Part shown: piece after piece, positions 47,668 through 59,287 of the stretch
Position numbering within the stretch: position 1 is the first letter of the stretch
Layout: each line of letters begins with the position of its first letter
Assembly: GCA_900074885.1 (NCBI GenBank)
Contig: FJUW01000047.1
Location: 186,001 to 250,000, forward strand
DNA: 64,000 nt
Direction: 5' to 3'
Origin: Rhynchosporium graminicola
Taxonomy: Eukaryota > Ascomycota > Leotiomycetes > Helotiales > Ploettnerulaceae
Notes under the pieces: model-generated
Seen by the model: only the letters and a program-made list of their open reading frames with translations
The model's database searches: none
Told to the model about the DNA's origin: nothing
Translations under genes and position numbers: made by a program

Positions 47668-49523
47668 TGTGTTCCATCAGCAGCTTGCTTAAGCTCGTGT
47701 TCAACCTTAGAAGTTTTCAGTGAACGTCAGACTCGATGGGTCACGTCAACGAGGGCAAGGGCTCAAAGTGAGGTGCCAAGTTGTATAAAGAAAAGCATAC
47801 ATACCAGGAGTTCAATAAAGGGATGAGTGTAGGCTGTGGACGCTCGAAGTTGAGCGACCCTTCTGCTAGTTTAGTGATTTGGCTAGTGGTAAGTATGAAG
47901 GAGATAGAGTAGCCAGGTCGTATAGATGAAGAATATTGTGCAGAACGTGGTAAGCTTGAAGGATTTTGATGTACTGAGAGTAACTCGTTGAGGTTAGAGG
48001 ACTTCTTGCTTGGTTGAGTGGAGTGGATATGTGTTATTGGCTAGATGCAGATAGTATTGTGGAGTGAGTGCAGGAGCGCCTACGGAAGCTGATAAATGTC
48101 GAAGTTGTGTTTTGCAAGAATATGTCAAGAGAAGCTGAGGAGCATCTCGTATGCTGAAGCTGAAGTGAGTTGAGATCAGTTAAGACCAGTGAAGTGAGAT
48201 GGAGTCAGATAAAGATAGGATATGGTACGTGAAGAAGGGAGGGAAGAAGAGAATCGATGTCAGGATTTGAAGGAGAGCACTCCTTCATGAAGAAATCTCC
48301 TATGAAGAGACGTAGCTTAGAAGTATAGAAGCTTGAACAATAGCAAAAGGCGATGACCTCAGGCTTGTTGAGATTGTGCTATGTGATGAAGAGGTGTAGT
48401 GGTTGACTGAGAACGAAGAGCTGTGTTTATATAGACATACACCGGAGGGCTAAGCGAGAGATTGAAGAAGGAGCATGAGTGCAGGAAGGAGCAAGGGAGA
48501 CAGCAGCCGCACCCGATTCAATGGGAAGGCAACCACGAATGCAATTTCAGCTACAGGTACCTGAGAGGCAATAACAGGGGTTTTGGAATGGCACGGAATG
48601 GTCAATTGACGGTCAAAGAATGGTCCCGAGTTTGAATCGTGCAAGAAGAAAGGAATCACTATGGGACGGAACTAGAGGTAAGAGCCTCCTCGTGCCTTCC
48701 TAGTCGAATACTTAGAGCAAAGCCACTTCGTAGCAGATGAAGACTCAGTACCTATCGATACCAGCTTATCAACAGCAACATAATACTCTGAAGGAGTTAG
48801 TATTCAATCGGTTTAGCAAAAGTACACCCGGGGTCAGTATAGCTGCTAGTATACTCTAGGGTAGTCGAAGGGGTAATTGAAGATGTTCTATCCTTTGCCT
48901 ACATCTGCTATCCAGTATCGTTCCGGGACTGTTCTTTTCTCTAATATCATTCCCTTAGAGTATGAATTCCGGATTTGAATGGTCTTTCTTAAAAGGAACG
49001 ATCGAGACCCATCCCCTGGTGATTCCCTAATGAGGGGTCTCTTCAGAATAGGAACCGTTAGCTGATAGTCACTCAACGATCCTTTTACCCCTGCGCTTGT
49101 CTGTAAGATAGGAAATGAATGAATGCAAGGCTATCTCAACCTCATCCTGTATTGTACCGGGAAACTGGTAGCAGATGCCATTTTCATTACCGTGTTTTGC
49201 TGGCACCGCTGCCGCTTGAGAGGGAAGATGAATGGATAACGGGGTATTGCAGGATTTATTGAGAAGAAATTGGCTCATTGTCAGACTGTTAATTAGCCCT
49301 AGCTCAATTTCGAATCCCAACTCTGAAGTGCAGCCGTGATGTTGCCAGAAACACAGACCCACAAGGCTGTACGCATCTACCAGGTAGAGTCGTACCCCAG
49401 TAGATATCTCCAATCCCAGTTTCTGATTGGCCAAAACCACCATCATAGCATATGCATCAACATCTCGTACCCAAAGCCCAATCCCCAAACGCAGACCATG
49501 AAGTGATAGAAAGCGCATTGTAT
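47668..49523. other. Long region between divergent genes with strand-skewed leader
   Basis: Upstream of the interrupted GTPase (leftward) and the mitochondrial carrier (rightward). Between about 47,880 and 48,430 the plus strand is strongly G/A-rich, so the GTPase-sense strand is C/T-rich, as in promoters and leaders of fungal genes. A 149-codon minus-strand open frame (49069-49518) overlaps the carrier promoter and shows no known domain; it is not called. Confidence 0.4.
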
Positions 49524-50773
49524 ATGATGGCGGAGAAGGAGAAGAGCCAGGGCAATTATAAGGGTTTTGTAGCAGGAATTTTCTCTGGTGTTGCGAAGCT
49601 ATCTGGTAAGTTACTTCCGGATACGTTATCTGCAGGAGCTCTATCTCTTTATCTTTCCCAGTTCAAGCTTCACTCTCTCAAATATACCTCCACCACGCAA
49701 AGCACTCAGCAGATTCTACCTGCTAACCTATAATCACAGTCGGCCATCCATTTGACACCATCAAAGTCCGTCTCCAGACCTCCTCCACAACACGCTTCTC
49801 CGGGCCTATCCAATGCCTCCTCCAAACAGTGCAGAAAGAAGGCGTAGCAGGTCTCTACAAAGGAGCGACCCCTCCTCTCGTAGGATGGATTTTCATGGAT
49901 AGTTTGATGTTGGGATCCTTGACCTACTACCGCAAGCTGTTGCATAGAACGCTGTTCAATCCGCATCGAATGGCTGCTTCTCCCTCTGCCCTTGCGCAAC
50001 GCGAATTACCCCTCCCGGATGAGAAGTTACATAGACTTCCTTCGCTCGGGCATGCTATGGCTGGTGTTATGGTGAGTGATATCTCTTCTATCTGTTCTGC
50101 TGCACCATTTCCCAAGGGGAATGAAGTCTTCGAGCAAGCACGCAAGCAAGCCTGCATACACCCCCTCTGCACCCTATCTCAAACCCCAAGCCTCAATCAC
50201 AATCAAAGACCTCTAACTAACACCCCCCAGGCCGGCGCAACAGTATCGTTCATAGCCGCCCCAGTCGAACACATCAAAGCCCGTCTGCAAATCCAATACT
50301 CCGCAAAATCCTCCCGTCTGTACTCCGGACCCATCGACTGTTTCCGCAAGATCCACCAACACCACGGTCTGCGCGGCCTCTACCACGGCCTCTCCGCCAC
50401 GCTCTTCTTCCGCTCCTTCTTCTTCTTCTGGTGGGGCTCCTACGACATCATCACCCGTCTCCTCGGCGAAAAAACCCACCTCAGCACCCCAGCGATCAAT
50501 TTCTGGGCCGGCGGACTCAGCGCGCAGGTCTTTTGGATCACGAGTTATCCGAGCGACGTGGTGAAGCAGAGGATCATGACGGATAACTTGGGCGGAGGGC
50601 TCGGGGATGGAGAGAGGAAGTTCAGGAATTGGAAGGATGCGGCTAGGGCGGTGTACAGAGAGAATGGCGTTAGGGGGTATTGGAGGGGTTTTGCGCCGTG
50701 CTTCTTGAGAGCGTTTCCTGCGAATGCGATCGCTTTGGTGACATTTGAGGGGGTAATGAGGGCGTTGCCTTAG
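49524..50773 (+). CDS. Mitochondrial carrier family (SLC25) transporter
   Basis: Exons 49524..49605, 49740..50071 and 50231..50773 give 318 residues, the standard carrier length. The start is one of two adjacent ATGs (MMAEKEKSQGNYKGFVAG). Three repeats carry the P-x-[DE] signatures: GHPFDTIKVRLQ, AAPVEHIKARLQ and SYPSDVVKQRIM, each opening a carrier repeat. KGATPPLVGW and RGFAPCFLRAFPANAIALVTFE are also typical. The six helices sit in the inner mitochondrial membrane. The pattern is closest to the carnitine/ornithine/Ymc1-type branch, but contact-point residues cannot be assigned to a substrate by eye. Introns are 134 and 159 bases. Confidence 0.93.
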
Positions 50774-51495
50774 CATCTCTCTTGCTTGGAAGGAGGTGTG
50801 CAGAGAGATTACGTGATATGATATGATAGACATATGGGTCATTAGAGGCGTCTCGGGATATATCACTTTGTGGATGGGTGTACTGCATCATATGTAGACT
50901 AGACTAGACGAGACCATCTCAATTCGTTCATGTTGATATGACAAGATCTCGTAAAGTGTGCTAAATTGGGAATCCACATACTCATAAACTGGGTAGACGT
51001 GGAAACTACACTCTTTGTCTTGAAGTACAGTCTTCAAGCAATACTCTGCCTCGAACACTTACCCCATCAGTGAATTGCAGAAAGAACATTGTAAGTAGGC
51101 GACTATAGGTGTAGAGATATAGGTGCTTCAGGCGCCTGCAACGTTTGCCGTGCGGAGTACCACATCGGGCGTATAACGAGTTCCAATCTTGGTCTTGAGC
51201 ACACTAATCAATCTCTTGGTCTTATAGTACCAACCAGCATTGTAGTTTACAGCTACATCTCATACTTCAGATCTCAACGTTACAGTGGCATGCTAGACAG
51301 ACCGGATCACACAGGTAATATCACATCCAGATTTCGTAAGTGTAGCAAAGTTGGAACAATAGTCACGTCGTGATCGAAGAGCATTGCATTGAAGACAATC
51401 GATCTACGCCGCGAACTTCTTCCTTCCCCCATCATGCCATGCCACGCCACTCATCCAGGCATCATTCCCTCAGATGTGTTATGTTGCGACAACAT
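50774..51495. other. Intergenic region between convergent genes
   Basis: 3' flanks of the carrier and of eL22. No open frame of interest. Confidence 0.45.
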
Positions 51496-52186
51496 TTACT
51501 CATCATCCTCCTCATCAGCATCGGCAACGACGTTGAAGAAGCGGAGCTCGTAGACACCCTTGGAAGTAGAGACGACACGGAGCCAGTCACGGAGCTGTTG
51601 CTTCTTGAGGAACTTCTTTGTCCTAGACCCAAACATATCAGCACCAATCCACACACAAACGTATTTGTCAAGGCCTCGTATCCCGTCATGTAAGAAGTGT
51701 ATACTCACAGGTACTTGAGATATCTGCCAGAGAATTGCGTGTGCGCGATAACCTCGATCTTTCCATCTCCGATCTGGGAGATCTGGACGATCTCGCCAAG
51801 GTTACCGACACGGCCATCGACCTTGATCTTGTCCTGGAGGAACTTCTCGAAAGCGGAGACGTCGAAGATCTTGTCGCTGGCTGGCTGGGAAGCGTTGATG
51901 ATAAACTTGATGGAAATATCAGCATCATCCATCAAAGAACCCCGGCTCGCTCAAGACTCGAACATTTCTGCCATGTTGAATCTAGTGCAGAGGAGGGGCG
52001 TAGAGACGGGAGAGGAGTTCATAACGTACCTTGTGGGTGACCTTGGCCTGCTTGCCCTTGGTAGATTTCTATAATTTCACAAAATACTTAGCCTACTGTA
52101 TCACGCCGCAACCTCGCAATGAAAGCCATTGCGAGGCGGGCCAACAGCAAAGCAATTGATCATGTACGTACTGTGGTTGGTGCCAT
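51496..52186 (-). CDS. RPL22: 60S ribosomal protein eL22
   Basis: Minus-strand exons 52172..52186, 52030..52068, 51709..51905 and 51496..51622 give 125 residues, the usual length. It reads MAPTT, then KSTKGKQAKVTHK, then FIINASQPASDKIFDVSAFE, and ends with LRDWLRVVSTSKGVYELRFF and an acidic DADEEDDE tail. eL22 sits on the large ribosomal subunit near the exit tunnel. Three introns in a small gene, including early ones after 5 and 18 codons, are typical of fungal ribosomal protein genes and often have regulatory roles. All junctions keep frame. Confidence 0.97.
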
Positions 52187-53377
52187 TTTTTGGAATTGGT
52201 CGCAAAGAGGTATAAATCCTACGCCGATTCGGTTTTTGTTTGAAGATGGGTTGCGATGGAGTGATTTGGTCGGGAAAGATTTTGTGATGGCACCTGTGGG
52301 CGCCAAGATTTTCTTTCGCTAGGGGAGGCTTAAGTTCTGTAGGTAGCCTCACGTGACTAGGTAAGTGACAAGGCAGTATTATCACTTAGAGCAAATTAAG
52401 GACAAGATCATCTATTTTGTGTAAAAGAACCTTAATTCAGCAGATATACGGTCTTGAGATTTTCCAATTCAGCTATATGATGACATTAGTATTGGTAAAT
52501 GGCCGAGGCGTGCAGTCCAGATGTCATATTCAGGCATTTTAAGCATTTTGTCAGAGACATCAGTGAGATCTTTTAGAGTAGTCTTGAGCGTCCTCTCCGC
52601 CAATTCCTAACGTAGTTTCTCTCATAGTTTTGGGTCACATGGTATTCATTGGGTACCATCTGAAATTCATGTCACCTCAAAACATTCACACGTGACGAGA
52701 GGCACCAAAATGCTCTATTTCATGATATCAAGCCACTGATGAAAACTAGATGAGTCTCTCGTGAAACGGAATAATTTCCTGTCATCCTTCACGGGTGAGA
52801 GCGGTGCTGCTCTCCACAATTCGAATCATGTTGATCATATCTAGTCATACACCAAGTTGCTCTGATTCGGTAATCACGAGAGTCACAACACATGTCTCAA
52901 CAGTGTCACGTCAATCTATTCCGAAAGAAGACAGTGTAATGTTCCAGGGGTATCAAGAGTCGTCCGATTCAATTAAATTATCGTGTAACAGGCCGTCCAT
53001 CCGTTCCCCAATTACCACACTCCGTAGAGATGCTGGCAGAAAAATGAAATCAAAAAAACTGCTCCAAAAACAAAGACAGACGCGAAAAATGTGTTCAGTC
53101 CCCCATCCGCTTGCAATCATGACCAGTGTCAGCGATCCCGGTCCGATGTGACGCTTTCCAGGCAGTGGTAATCTGCAGCCAACCGTAATCAAGTACTGTT
53201 GGTAGCCATCGCAGAGCTCAGAAAGCCGAACATGCCGTGCCAAGGGCCACTCGTTGGAATTGGAAACTGCTTAACGCCGAGCTATGAAGGAAGGGTGACG
53301 GAGATTATGTGAGGCGGGCTTCGTCAGGCGGTGGGTGCATTTATGACAGTCGAGATCGAGAAGGCATCATGGGAGCT
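52187..53377. other. Gene-free stretch
   Basis: Promoter of eL22 and 3' flank of the PMP3 gene, both leftward. A 118-codon plus-strand open frame (52795-53151) has no recognisable sequence and is not called. Confidence 0.45.
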
Positions 53378-53812
53378 CTAATACTTGAGGATGATGTACC
53401 TGAGAAATTGTTAGAAATTGTTCTGATATTGACACCTGCAGTCGCTTCGAGTTTTGTGATTCTGGACAAAGGATCTGCTGGGGCAGTTGGAAGATGGCTA
53501 CTGACAGGGCGTGGATGATACCAGGGATATATCCAAGAATGGTCAACAAGATGTTGATGAGGAGATCGGCACCGCAACCGCGCTGCGTATTTGTTAACAT
53601 TAAATAGTTTTATAATTCGAAGAGCGCATGCCTACCTCAAGGAAAACACCAAGAGGTGGGAGAAGGACGGCGAGAATGATCTTGCAGATGTCGCTGAGAG
53701 AAATGTCAGTTTCCGATGTATTGCGGCTCGCGACTGCTATAGCGCTATGGGCTGCTGACTCGAAGCGCGATCAAGAGAAGAGAAGAGAAGCTTACCTTGC
53801 CGTGAATGCCAT
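53378..53812 (-). CDS. PMP3: PMP3/UPF0057 plasma-membrane proteolipid
   Basis: Four tiny minus-strand exons, 53796..53812, 53636..53693, 53506..53582 and 53378..53399, encode 57 residues. The protein is MAFTASDICKIILAVLLPPL, then GVFLERGCGADLLINILLTI, then LGYIPGIIHALYIILKY. It has the two hydrophobic hairpin helices and the GCGADLLIN(I/L)LLT signature of Pmp3/RCI2/SNA proteins. These small proteolipids affect membrane potential and cation tolerance and are often salt-, cold- or stress-induced. Introns interrupt the 174-base coding region three times with the last exon only 22 bases, so automatic gene finders may miss it. The first intron is 102 bases and the third 106. Confidence 0.95.
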
Positions 53813-53997
53813 TATGAAGGATTACGTGTTCGAGAGTTGGTTGTTGTTGTTGTTGGGAGGAAAGATTGATGTTGGTTTGGTTGATGGATAGCAAAGAAAC
53901 GGTAGGTTGAGAGGAAGTGAGAGGAAGGTGGTTGGCATGCGAAAGTCTCTATTTAAGCAAGCGCCTGGAGCAATCTGACGCCTTCCCTAGTGGGCCG

Positions 53998-54030
53998 GGC
54001 TGGGGCTGGGGCTGGTGCTGGTGCTGGTGC
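53998..54030. repeat. GGGGCT/GGTGCT hexamer repeat
   Basis: Five or so hexamer units changing from GGGGCT to GGTGCT, about 190 bases upstream of the PMP3 start. Confidence 0.85.
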
Positions 54031-54330
54031 AGATACTGATGCTCCAAGTAGGTATGACGTGTGCGGTCGGCAGGGAACTGCTTACTGCCCTTGTAGTTTT
54101 CTGAATGGACTTCGATGATCTACGGTGCCCCGTGCTACATACAATACAGACTCTTTTATTGGATTGTCCATTATTTGGTGACTCTAGGTGCGAATGAATC
54201 ATCATTGTCTGATGTTTTTAGCTTTATATCGTACCTTTGTCAGCAAGAATCAGAACTCAAGTGGCCTTAGTAGTAGTTAAAAGTAAATCATAAATTACGC
54301 CCTTTGGCATGCTAACAACCGACAGAACTG

Positions 54331-54350
54331 TAGGTAGGTAGGTAGGTACC
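54331..54350. repeat. TAGG tetranucleotide microsatellite
   Basis: Four to five TAGG units followed by TACC. Confidence 0.85.
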
Positions 54351-54834
54351 TGATCAATTCCCCATTGTTATAAGTATTATTACGTCTGGTGCCATGTCGC
54401 GTCGCAATCTTTAAAGCACAGCACCGACAAGTCCGGGCATACACCTGAAATCACCATGCTCCTCTCCTCATACGAGAATGAGGATCTGAGGGTACTTGGT
54501 ATTTCGAAGTTCTCCCCCCCCCCTAGTCCTCCACGAATTTCCTCAGCCATAACTGCGTCACCAATAGCGCCAAGTGCCAAGGCAGAAGATTTACCTTTAT
54601 CCACCTCAGGAACTTAACCACCGCCGGTTCAGTACTTGATTCGATGCTCATTCAAGCTTGTTTTATTAATAAAGCAGAACATGCTTCGAGATGTGGCTGA
54701 GGCGTCAACGTCAACCACAGCCACTGGGGGAAAGCTCAAGCTACAAGTATCTGCCGAGCCTGGGATTTGTTGGGTTGGGTTGGCTTGGGTTTGAAAAGAT
54801 CTGGTGCCGTGCAGCGTACACAAACTACGTCCTG

Positions 54835-54880
54835 TACAATTACAATTACAATTACAATTACAATTACAATTACAATTACA
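54835..54880. repeat. TACAAT hexanucleotide microsatellite
   Basis: Nearly eight perfect TACAAT units. Confidence 0.95.
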
Positions 54881-56102
54881 ACTACAACCCTACCTACAAC
54901 CGACCATTCCGAGTGGAATCCATCCGTACCTACCTACCTATCCATCCGAATAAAGTTTGACGGTGGACCATCCATCTAGACTGCACCATACCATGCCATA
55001 CCACCCACGGCTTACCATACCGTACCCGGGCCAAGACCAACAGTTCTCGTGGCTGCCGATATCCGGCATTTCCATGCCATCTCATCTCATGCGTCTTTTG
55101 GTCAGCCTTCTTGTATACCAAGTATTAACAATCTATCCCGACCATGAATGACCATGATCAATTACCAGGCTACATCCCAGTACATTGACTACAGTATATC
55201 TCACCACCGAGTGATCGGCTTGTCACTTAATCCCCATTGACTGTGGACACGGCTACTCTTGCTTCCATGAACGGTTTGCAATGACCGAAAATGATGAGGT
55301 GGTTAGGAAGGCATGGATATAAGTATAAGTATCAGCATCCCAGTCCCAGTCCTAGGCATCAGCATGCCGCTGACAAGGACGTTGCCCAGGTGGGCCAGAA
55401 CCTCCAGGGCTGAACCCAAGTACAGAGTAAGATAATTGGCGCATTGGCTGTGGCGGAGAAAGAAGTCGAAGATCAGACGACGACTCTGCATGACAAAATG
55501 CGGCGATTTTTGGTTCTTGGCTTGAGAATGAGAAAATTATGATGAGATCCAAGCATTCAAGGTATCCGGGCCGGGCTGCCTCGTCGGTTGACTTACAATA
55601 CCTTGTGTGCGTATACTACCCGACATGAAAACTGTCGAGCTGCTATTATAGACAAGCCAATTCGGGACATCTAAGTAGGCATCTAACAATTTGAAGCAGA
55701 TTCTCAACTTGTTATTTATTCTCTCTGTTTGGAAGAGATCTATTGGTCTGCATGAAACAATCTGGACTCTTGCGGCTTCTCTTCACACAACAAGATCGAA
55801 GATTTTACGTCTGGTCTCTTCTAGCTTTCAATACAATTTGCAAGTTGCCTCTAAATCTCCAGAGCATAACTGCAAAGTTCTTACAACACTATCTCCTTCC
55901 AGACTTTACTGCTTCATCCAGTCCGCCGGTATCTAGGCTTTTGTCAGATAAGTGCCTACTTTACATACTGTACTGCCCAGCAGCCACTATCGGCATATCT
56001 CATCCCTAACCGAGAAATTTCCCTTTCTTATCGCCTCTATTCCACATCCCACCACCCTACTGTACCATTAATGGACTCCAACCTTCACCCACCGACCTCA
56101 AT

Positions 56103-57551
56103 ATGCCACGAGATCCCTTGATCGGTCTAGTCGGCAAGCCTTCAAGTGGTAAATCCACCACCTTGAACAGCTTGACCGATGCCAGCTCCAAAGTCGGTGC
56201 GTGAAAGAACCACAGAACCCCGCTATGAAATGCTATGAACAGATGAAGAGGACGTGAGCTCACACGAGACAGGCAACTTTCCGTAAGCTCCAAGCACTTA
56301 CCTATTGGCAAAATTTCGATCTCTCAAAACGAGTACTGAAATCCACGTCTTAGTTTCACGACCATCGACCCTCAACGCGCCATCGGCTACCTCCAAATCG
56401 AATGCGCTTGCGCGCGACACAACGTCTCCGACCGCTGTAAACCGAACTACGGCGCATGCGTGAACGGCAGACGGTCCGTCCCTATCGAACTCCTCGATGT
56501 AGCAGGCCTCGTGCCAGGCGCTCATGAAGGGAAGGGGTTAGGCAACAAGTTTCTCGACGATTTACGACATGCGGATGCGCTGGTCCACGTTGTGGATGTG
56601 AGCGGAACTACAGATGCAGAAGGCAAGGCTACAAGAGGGTACGACCCCTCGCAAGATATCGTTTGGTTAAGATCCGAAATCGTACAATGGATAAGAGGGA
56701 ACTTGATGGGGAAATGGGGATCCATCAAACGGCGACACATCGCGGTAAAAGCCACAGCTGTCGAGACACTGCAAGGCCAATTCTCAGGCTACGGATCAAC
56801 AGCCTCAGTAGTCGCGCGAACACTTGACAAACTCGCCTTGAAAGAGCCATTAGAGCACTGGTCTGATGAGACAGTCGATAAAGTCGTGCAAGCCTTCACA
56901 GACGAGAAATTCCCCACTGTCATCGCACTCAACAAAATCGATCACGCAGACGCAGACAAAAACATCAGCAAGATCGCCAAGATGCAAGACCCGCAATCCA
57001 TCGTGCTCTGCTCCGCCATCTCGGAAGTCTTCCTTCGCAAATTGGCTAAGCAAGGTTTCATCAAGTATACCGAAGGAAGCGAGTTCGTAGACACCCGGGA
57101 GGATCTGATTGCCGATGGAGATCCGAATGGAGGCGGACTGAAGGAACTAGATGAGAAACTCAAGAATCGCATTGATAATCTGAAGGATATGGTGCTGTAC
57201 CGCTTCGGCTCGACGGGTGTCGTGCAGGTCCTGTCGAGGGCGGCAGAGCTGCTGGGTCTGGTTCCGGTATTCCCCGTGAGGAACATTTCGAGCTTCAGTT
57301 CTGGCGCTTCGGGGTCGAATGCGGTGTTTAGGGATTGCGTACTGGTCAAGAAGAATACGACGGTTGCGGAGTGTGCTAGGAAGGTTATTGGTGATGCGCC
57401 ACTCGCTTATGTTGAGGGCGCGGGTGGTGTGAGGGTTTCGGAGGATGACATTGTGATGGTTGGGAAGAATGATGTTTGTCTCCAGATTCGAATTTCTCGA
57501 CCGCATACTGACAGATCACAGATCCTTTCCTTCAAGGTCGGTAGAGCATGA
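56103..57551 (+). CDS. Ygr210/YchF-type TRAFAC GTPase
   Basis: Exons 56103..56196, 56273..56282 and 56354..57551 give 433 residues. The middle exon is only 10 bases (GCAACTTTCC) and completes the switch-I region: KVGNFP then [14 protein letters not shown]1 is [13 protein letters not shown]3 is [19 protein letters not shown], and G4 is NKID. The Cys-rich insert [20 protein letters not shown] marks the archaeal/eukaryotic YchF-like subgroup represented by yeast Ygr210. The C-terminus has a TGS-like domain (PVRNISSF..., [19 protein letters not shown]). The family binds ribosomes and GTP or ATP; its exact job is unclear. It is probably cytosolic. The exon structure is supported by intact frame and conserved switch-I residues. 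Confidence 0.94.
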
Positions 57552-57993
57552 TCCGGCAAACTGTTACACAAAATATCAGGCGTTTCAGGGTAGATGTAGC
57601 ATAGCAATGGCGTTGGACAGGTAGGCGTGGCATAATCTGGTTCATCTACAATTATCGAAGCAGCTCAAAACCCATCATACGAGCAAAATCTGTGTTATCA
57701 TTTCCTTCCAACTAATTATACAGACATCCATTTCGTGAGCCAGACCTGGTGAAGCAAAAGCCTAAGCCATATCCGAATCCCATGTACGAATAACCCCAGA
57801 ACCCGGAGAACGTCTATCTGTCAAAGCACAACAAGGGTTCAGCTGTCCTGCATTGCATGGCCTGGCATGGCATGTTTATTTCGACATAGTCAAGCCTACC
57901 CCGCGATCCCCCGCAATCGTCCGCGCATACAATATGCACCTTTGACACGTTCCAAAGTTCCCAATCGCACTGAACCGAACTGAGCCGAAATCA
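57552..57993. other. Intergenic region between convergent genes
   Basis: 3' flanks of the GTPase and of the small mitochondrial protein gene. A GGCATGG-type repeat lies at about 57856-57874. No gene seen. Confidence 0.45.
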
Positions 57994-58465
57994 TTACGCC
58001 TTCCCACCTCTCTCATCCTGCATACCAATCGTATCTATGACCGCAACCCGTAAAGTCAGCACACACATTCCCCAAAATCCTCACTCCCCTCCCCTCCCCT
58101 GCCCTCCCCCCCAACCCCCACCTCCTAAACAAGCAAAGGACCCTAGAAAAGAAAAAGAACTAACCAGGCGCCTCCGGGAACTCGCTCTCAGCCCTCTCCA
58201 CACTCCCCTCCCCACTCTGACTCGCCCCTCGACTCGCACTCTCTTTCCCCTTGGCTCTCTCCTCCTTCCCGGCCGTCACGGCGTCGTGCTGCACGTTGTT
58301 CGAATCGCCTTCGCGCACGGGATTCTCTTCTGGCTTGCGGCCTTCCCATTTCGGGGAGGGGGAGCTGGTGCTGAATGCTCGCGCGGAGGCGCTCGTGGTG
58401 GCGCGGACGGGGTTGGGGATGCGGTGGAAGGAGCGCGCGAGGAGACGGGTGGTGGTGGGTTGCAT
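57994..58465 (-). CDS. Small mitochondrial protein, conserved fungal type
   Basis: Minus-strand exons 58165..58465 and 57994..58034 give 113 residues. The N-terminus MQPTTTRLLARSFHRIPNPV followed by RATTSASARAFSTSS is a strong mitochondrial presequence. The rest is short, charged and disordered (KWEGRKPEENPVREGDSNNV). The second exon adds DTIGMQDERGGKA and a stop; this ending (APDTIGMQDERGGK) is a familiar C-terminus among small fungal mitochondrial proteins. That match supports the 130-base C/T-rich intron. An open frame extends 47 codons upstream of the chosen ATG, but the extension would bury the presequence. Function unknown. Confidence 0.78.
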
Positions 58466-58492
58466 TTTGGGGGGTTGGGAAGGGACTGGATG

Positions 58493-58521
58493 ATTGAGGT
58501 TTGAGGTTTGAGGTTTGAGTT
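58493..58521. repeat. GGTTTGA heptamer tandem
   Basis: About four copies in the leader region of the small mitochondrial protein gene. Confidence 0.8.
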
Positions 58522-58624
58522 TTGATTGAAGGTTTGATGGAAGATTGGAGGGGATAAGTTTGAGAGCGATTGATGGGAAGAGGAGTGAAGTAAAGTGAAG
58601 TGACATTCTAAGAGCTCGAGCTCA

Positions 58625-58640
58625 AGCTCAAGCTTGAGCT
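58625..58640. repeat. 16-base perfect palindrome
   Basis: AGCTCAAGCTTGAGCT, with further AGCTC half-repeats on its left. It could be a dimeric factor site or chance. Confidence 0.6.
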
Positions 58641-59287
58641 ACATTACCCCGGATTTCGCTAACTTGGTGTCGTCATAACTTTGAACCCTCTTGCACTGAC
58701 GTGCCGGCATGCTGTAAGATAACGTCCCTACTTTAGTTTGGGTCGGATCCACAGGGTCATCATCTTGTGTAGAATTCTTGGTAATTGATGTTCGTTAATT
58801 GATCGTGGTACTACACTTCAGGCTATCTGGCTCTGGAGTTGAAAGCGTGCATAGAAGATCTGTCAGATGGATGGATGGTGTTGATCGCTAATCACGCAAG
58901 CTCCAGTGACAGTGCAATGCGCTCTCAACATCATATTATTCAGTTCGTAAAGTGATAGTAATGAATAATATACATATGTGTTTATAAACCCAAATGTATA
59001 ACGAATAAGATATCCGTTCCAAAGAAGAAAACTTTCCAGCATATGGAACGATTCTGAAGGGGAATGTCGCAATCGCGCAATCCACACCTCCTTCATGACC
59101 AAGGCCAAGTGTGGAAAACAAATTACCGACTCCAGTCGACCAAACAGAAAAGAAAATAGTTACAGCTGGAGCATCCAAAGAAGTGGATGTCCCCGGGTGG
59201 AAATTATATTTCCCATCCTCCCTTCTATTACATTTCCCAAGTCCGATGACGCCAAAGGAACGACAATCCCATTTCGCGCCGATCAAA

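Larger units (their letters stand above)
53813..56102. other. Long intergenic region rich in simple repeats
   Basis: Divergent promoters of PMP3 and the Ygr210-like GTPase, 2.3 kb. It contains several microsatellites (listed separately) and no convincing open frame; the open frames over 54835-54880 only reflect the TACAAT repeat. Confidence 0.5.
58466..59287. other. Intergenic region
   Basis: 5' region of the small mitochondrial protein gene and 3' flank of the Zn2Cys6 regulator, about 820 bases. It holds a GGTTTGA tandem and a palindrome (see repeats), and no gene. Confidence 0.5.

Noticed and set aside
49069..49518. 149-codon minus-strand open frame
   Set aside because: It overlaps the carrier promoter and shows no family-like sequence; such frames are expected by chance in this much intergenic DNA.
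52795..53151. 118-codon plus-strand open frame
   Set aside because: No domain, no promoter-like leader and no splice context.
54691..54979. Open frames rich in YN or TI repeats
   Set aside because: They simply translate the TACAAT microsatellite.
58037..58504. 155-codon plus-strand Pro/Gly-rich open frame
   Set aside because: Antisense to the small mitochondrial protein gene, and its composition reflects the GC-rich coding strand.
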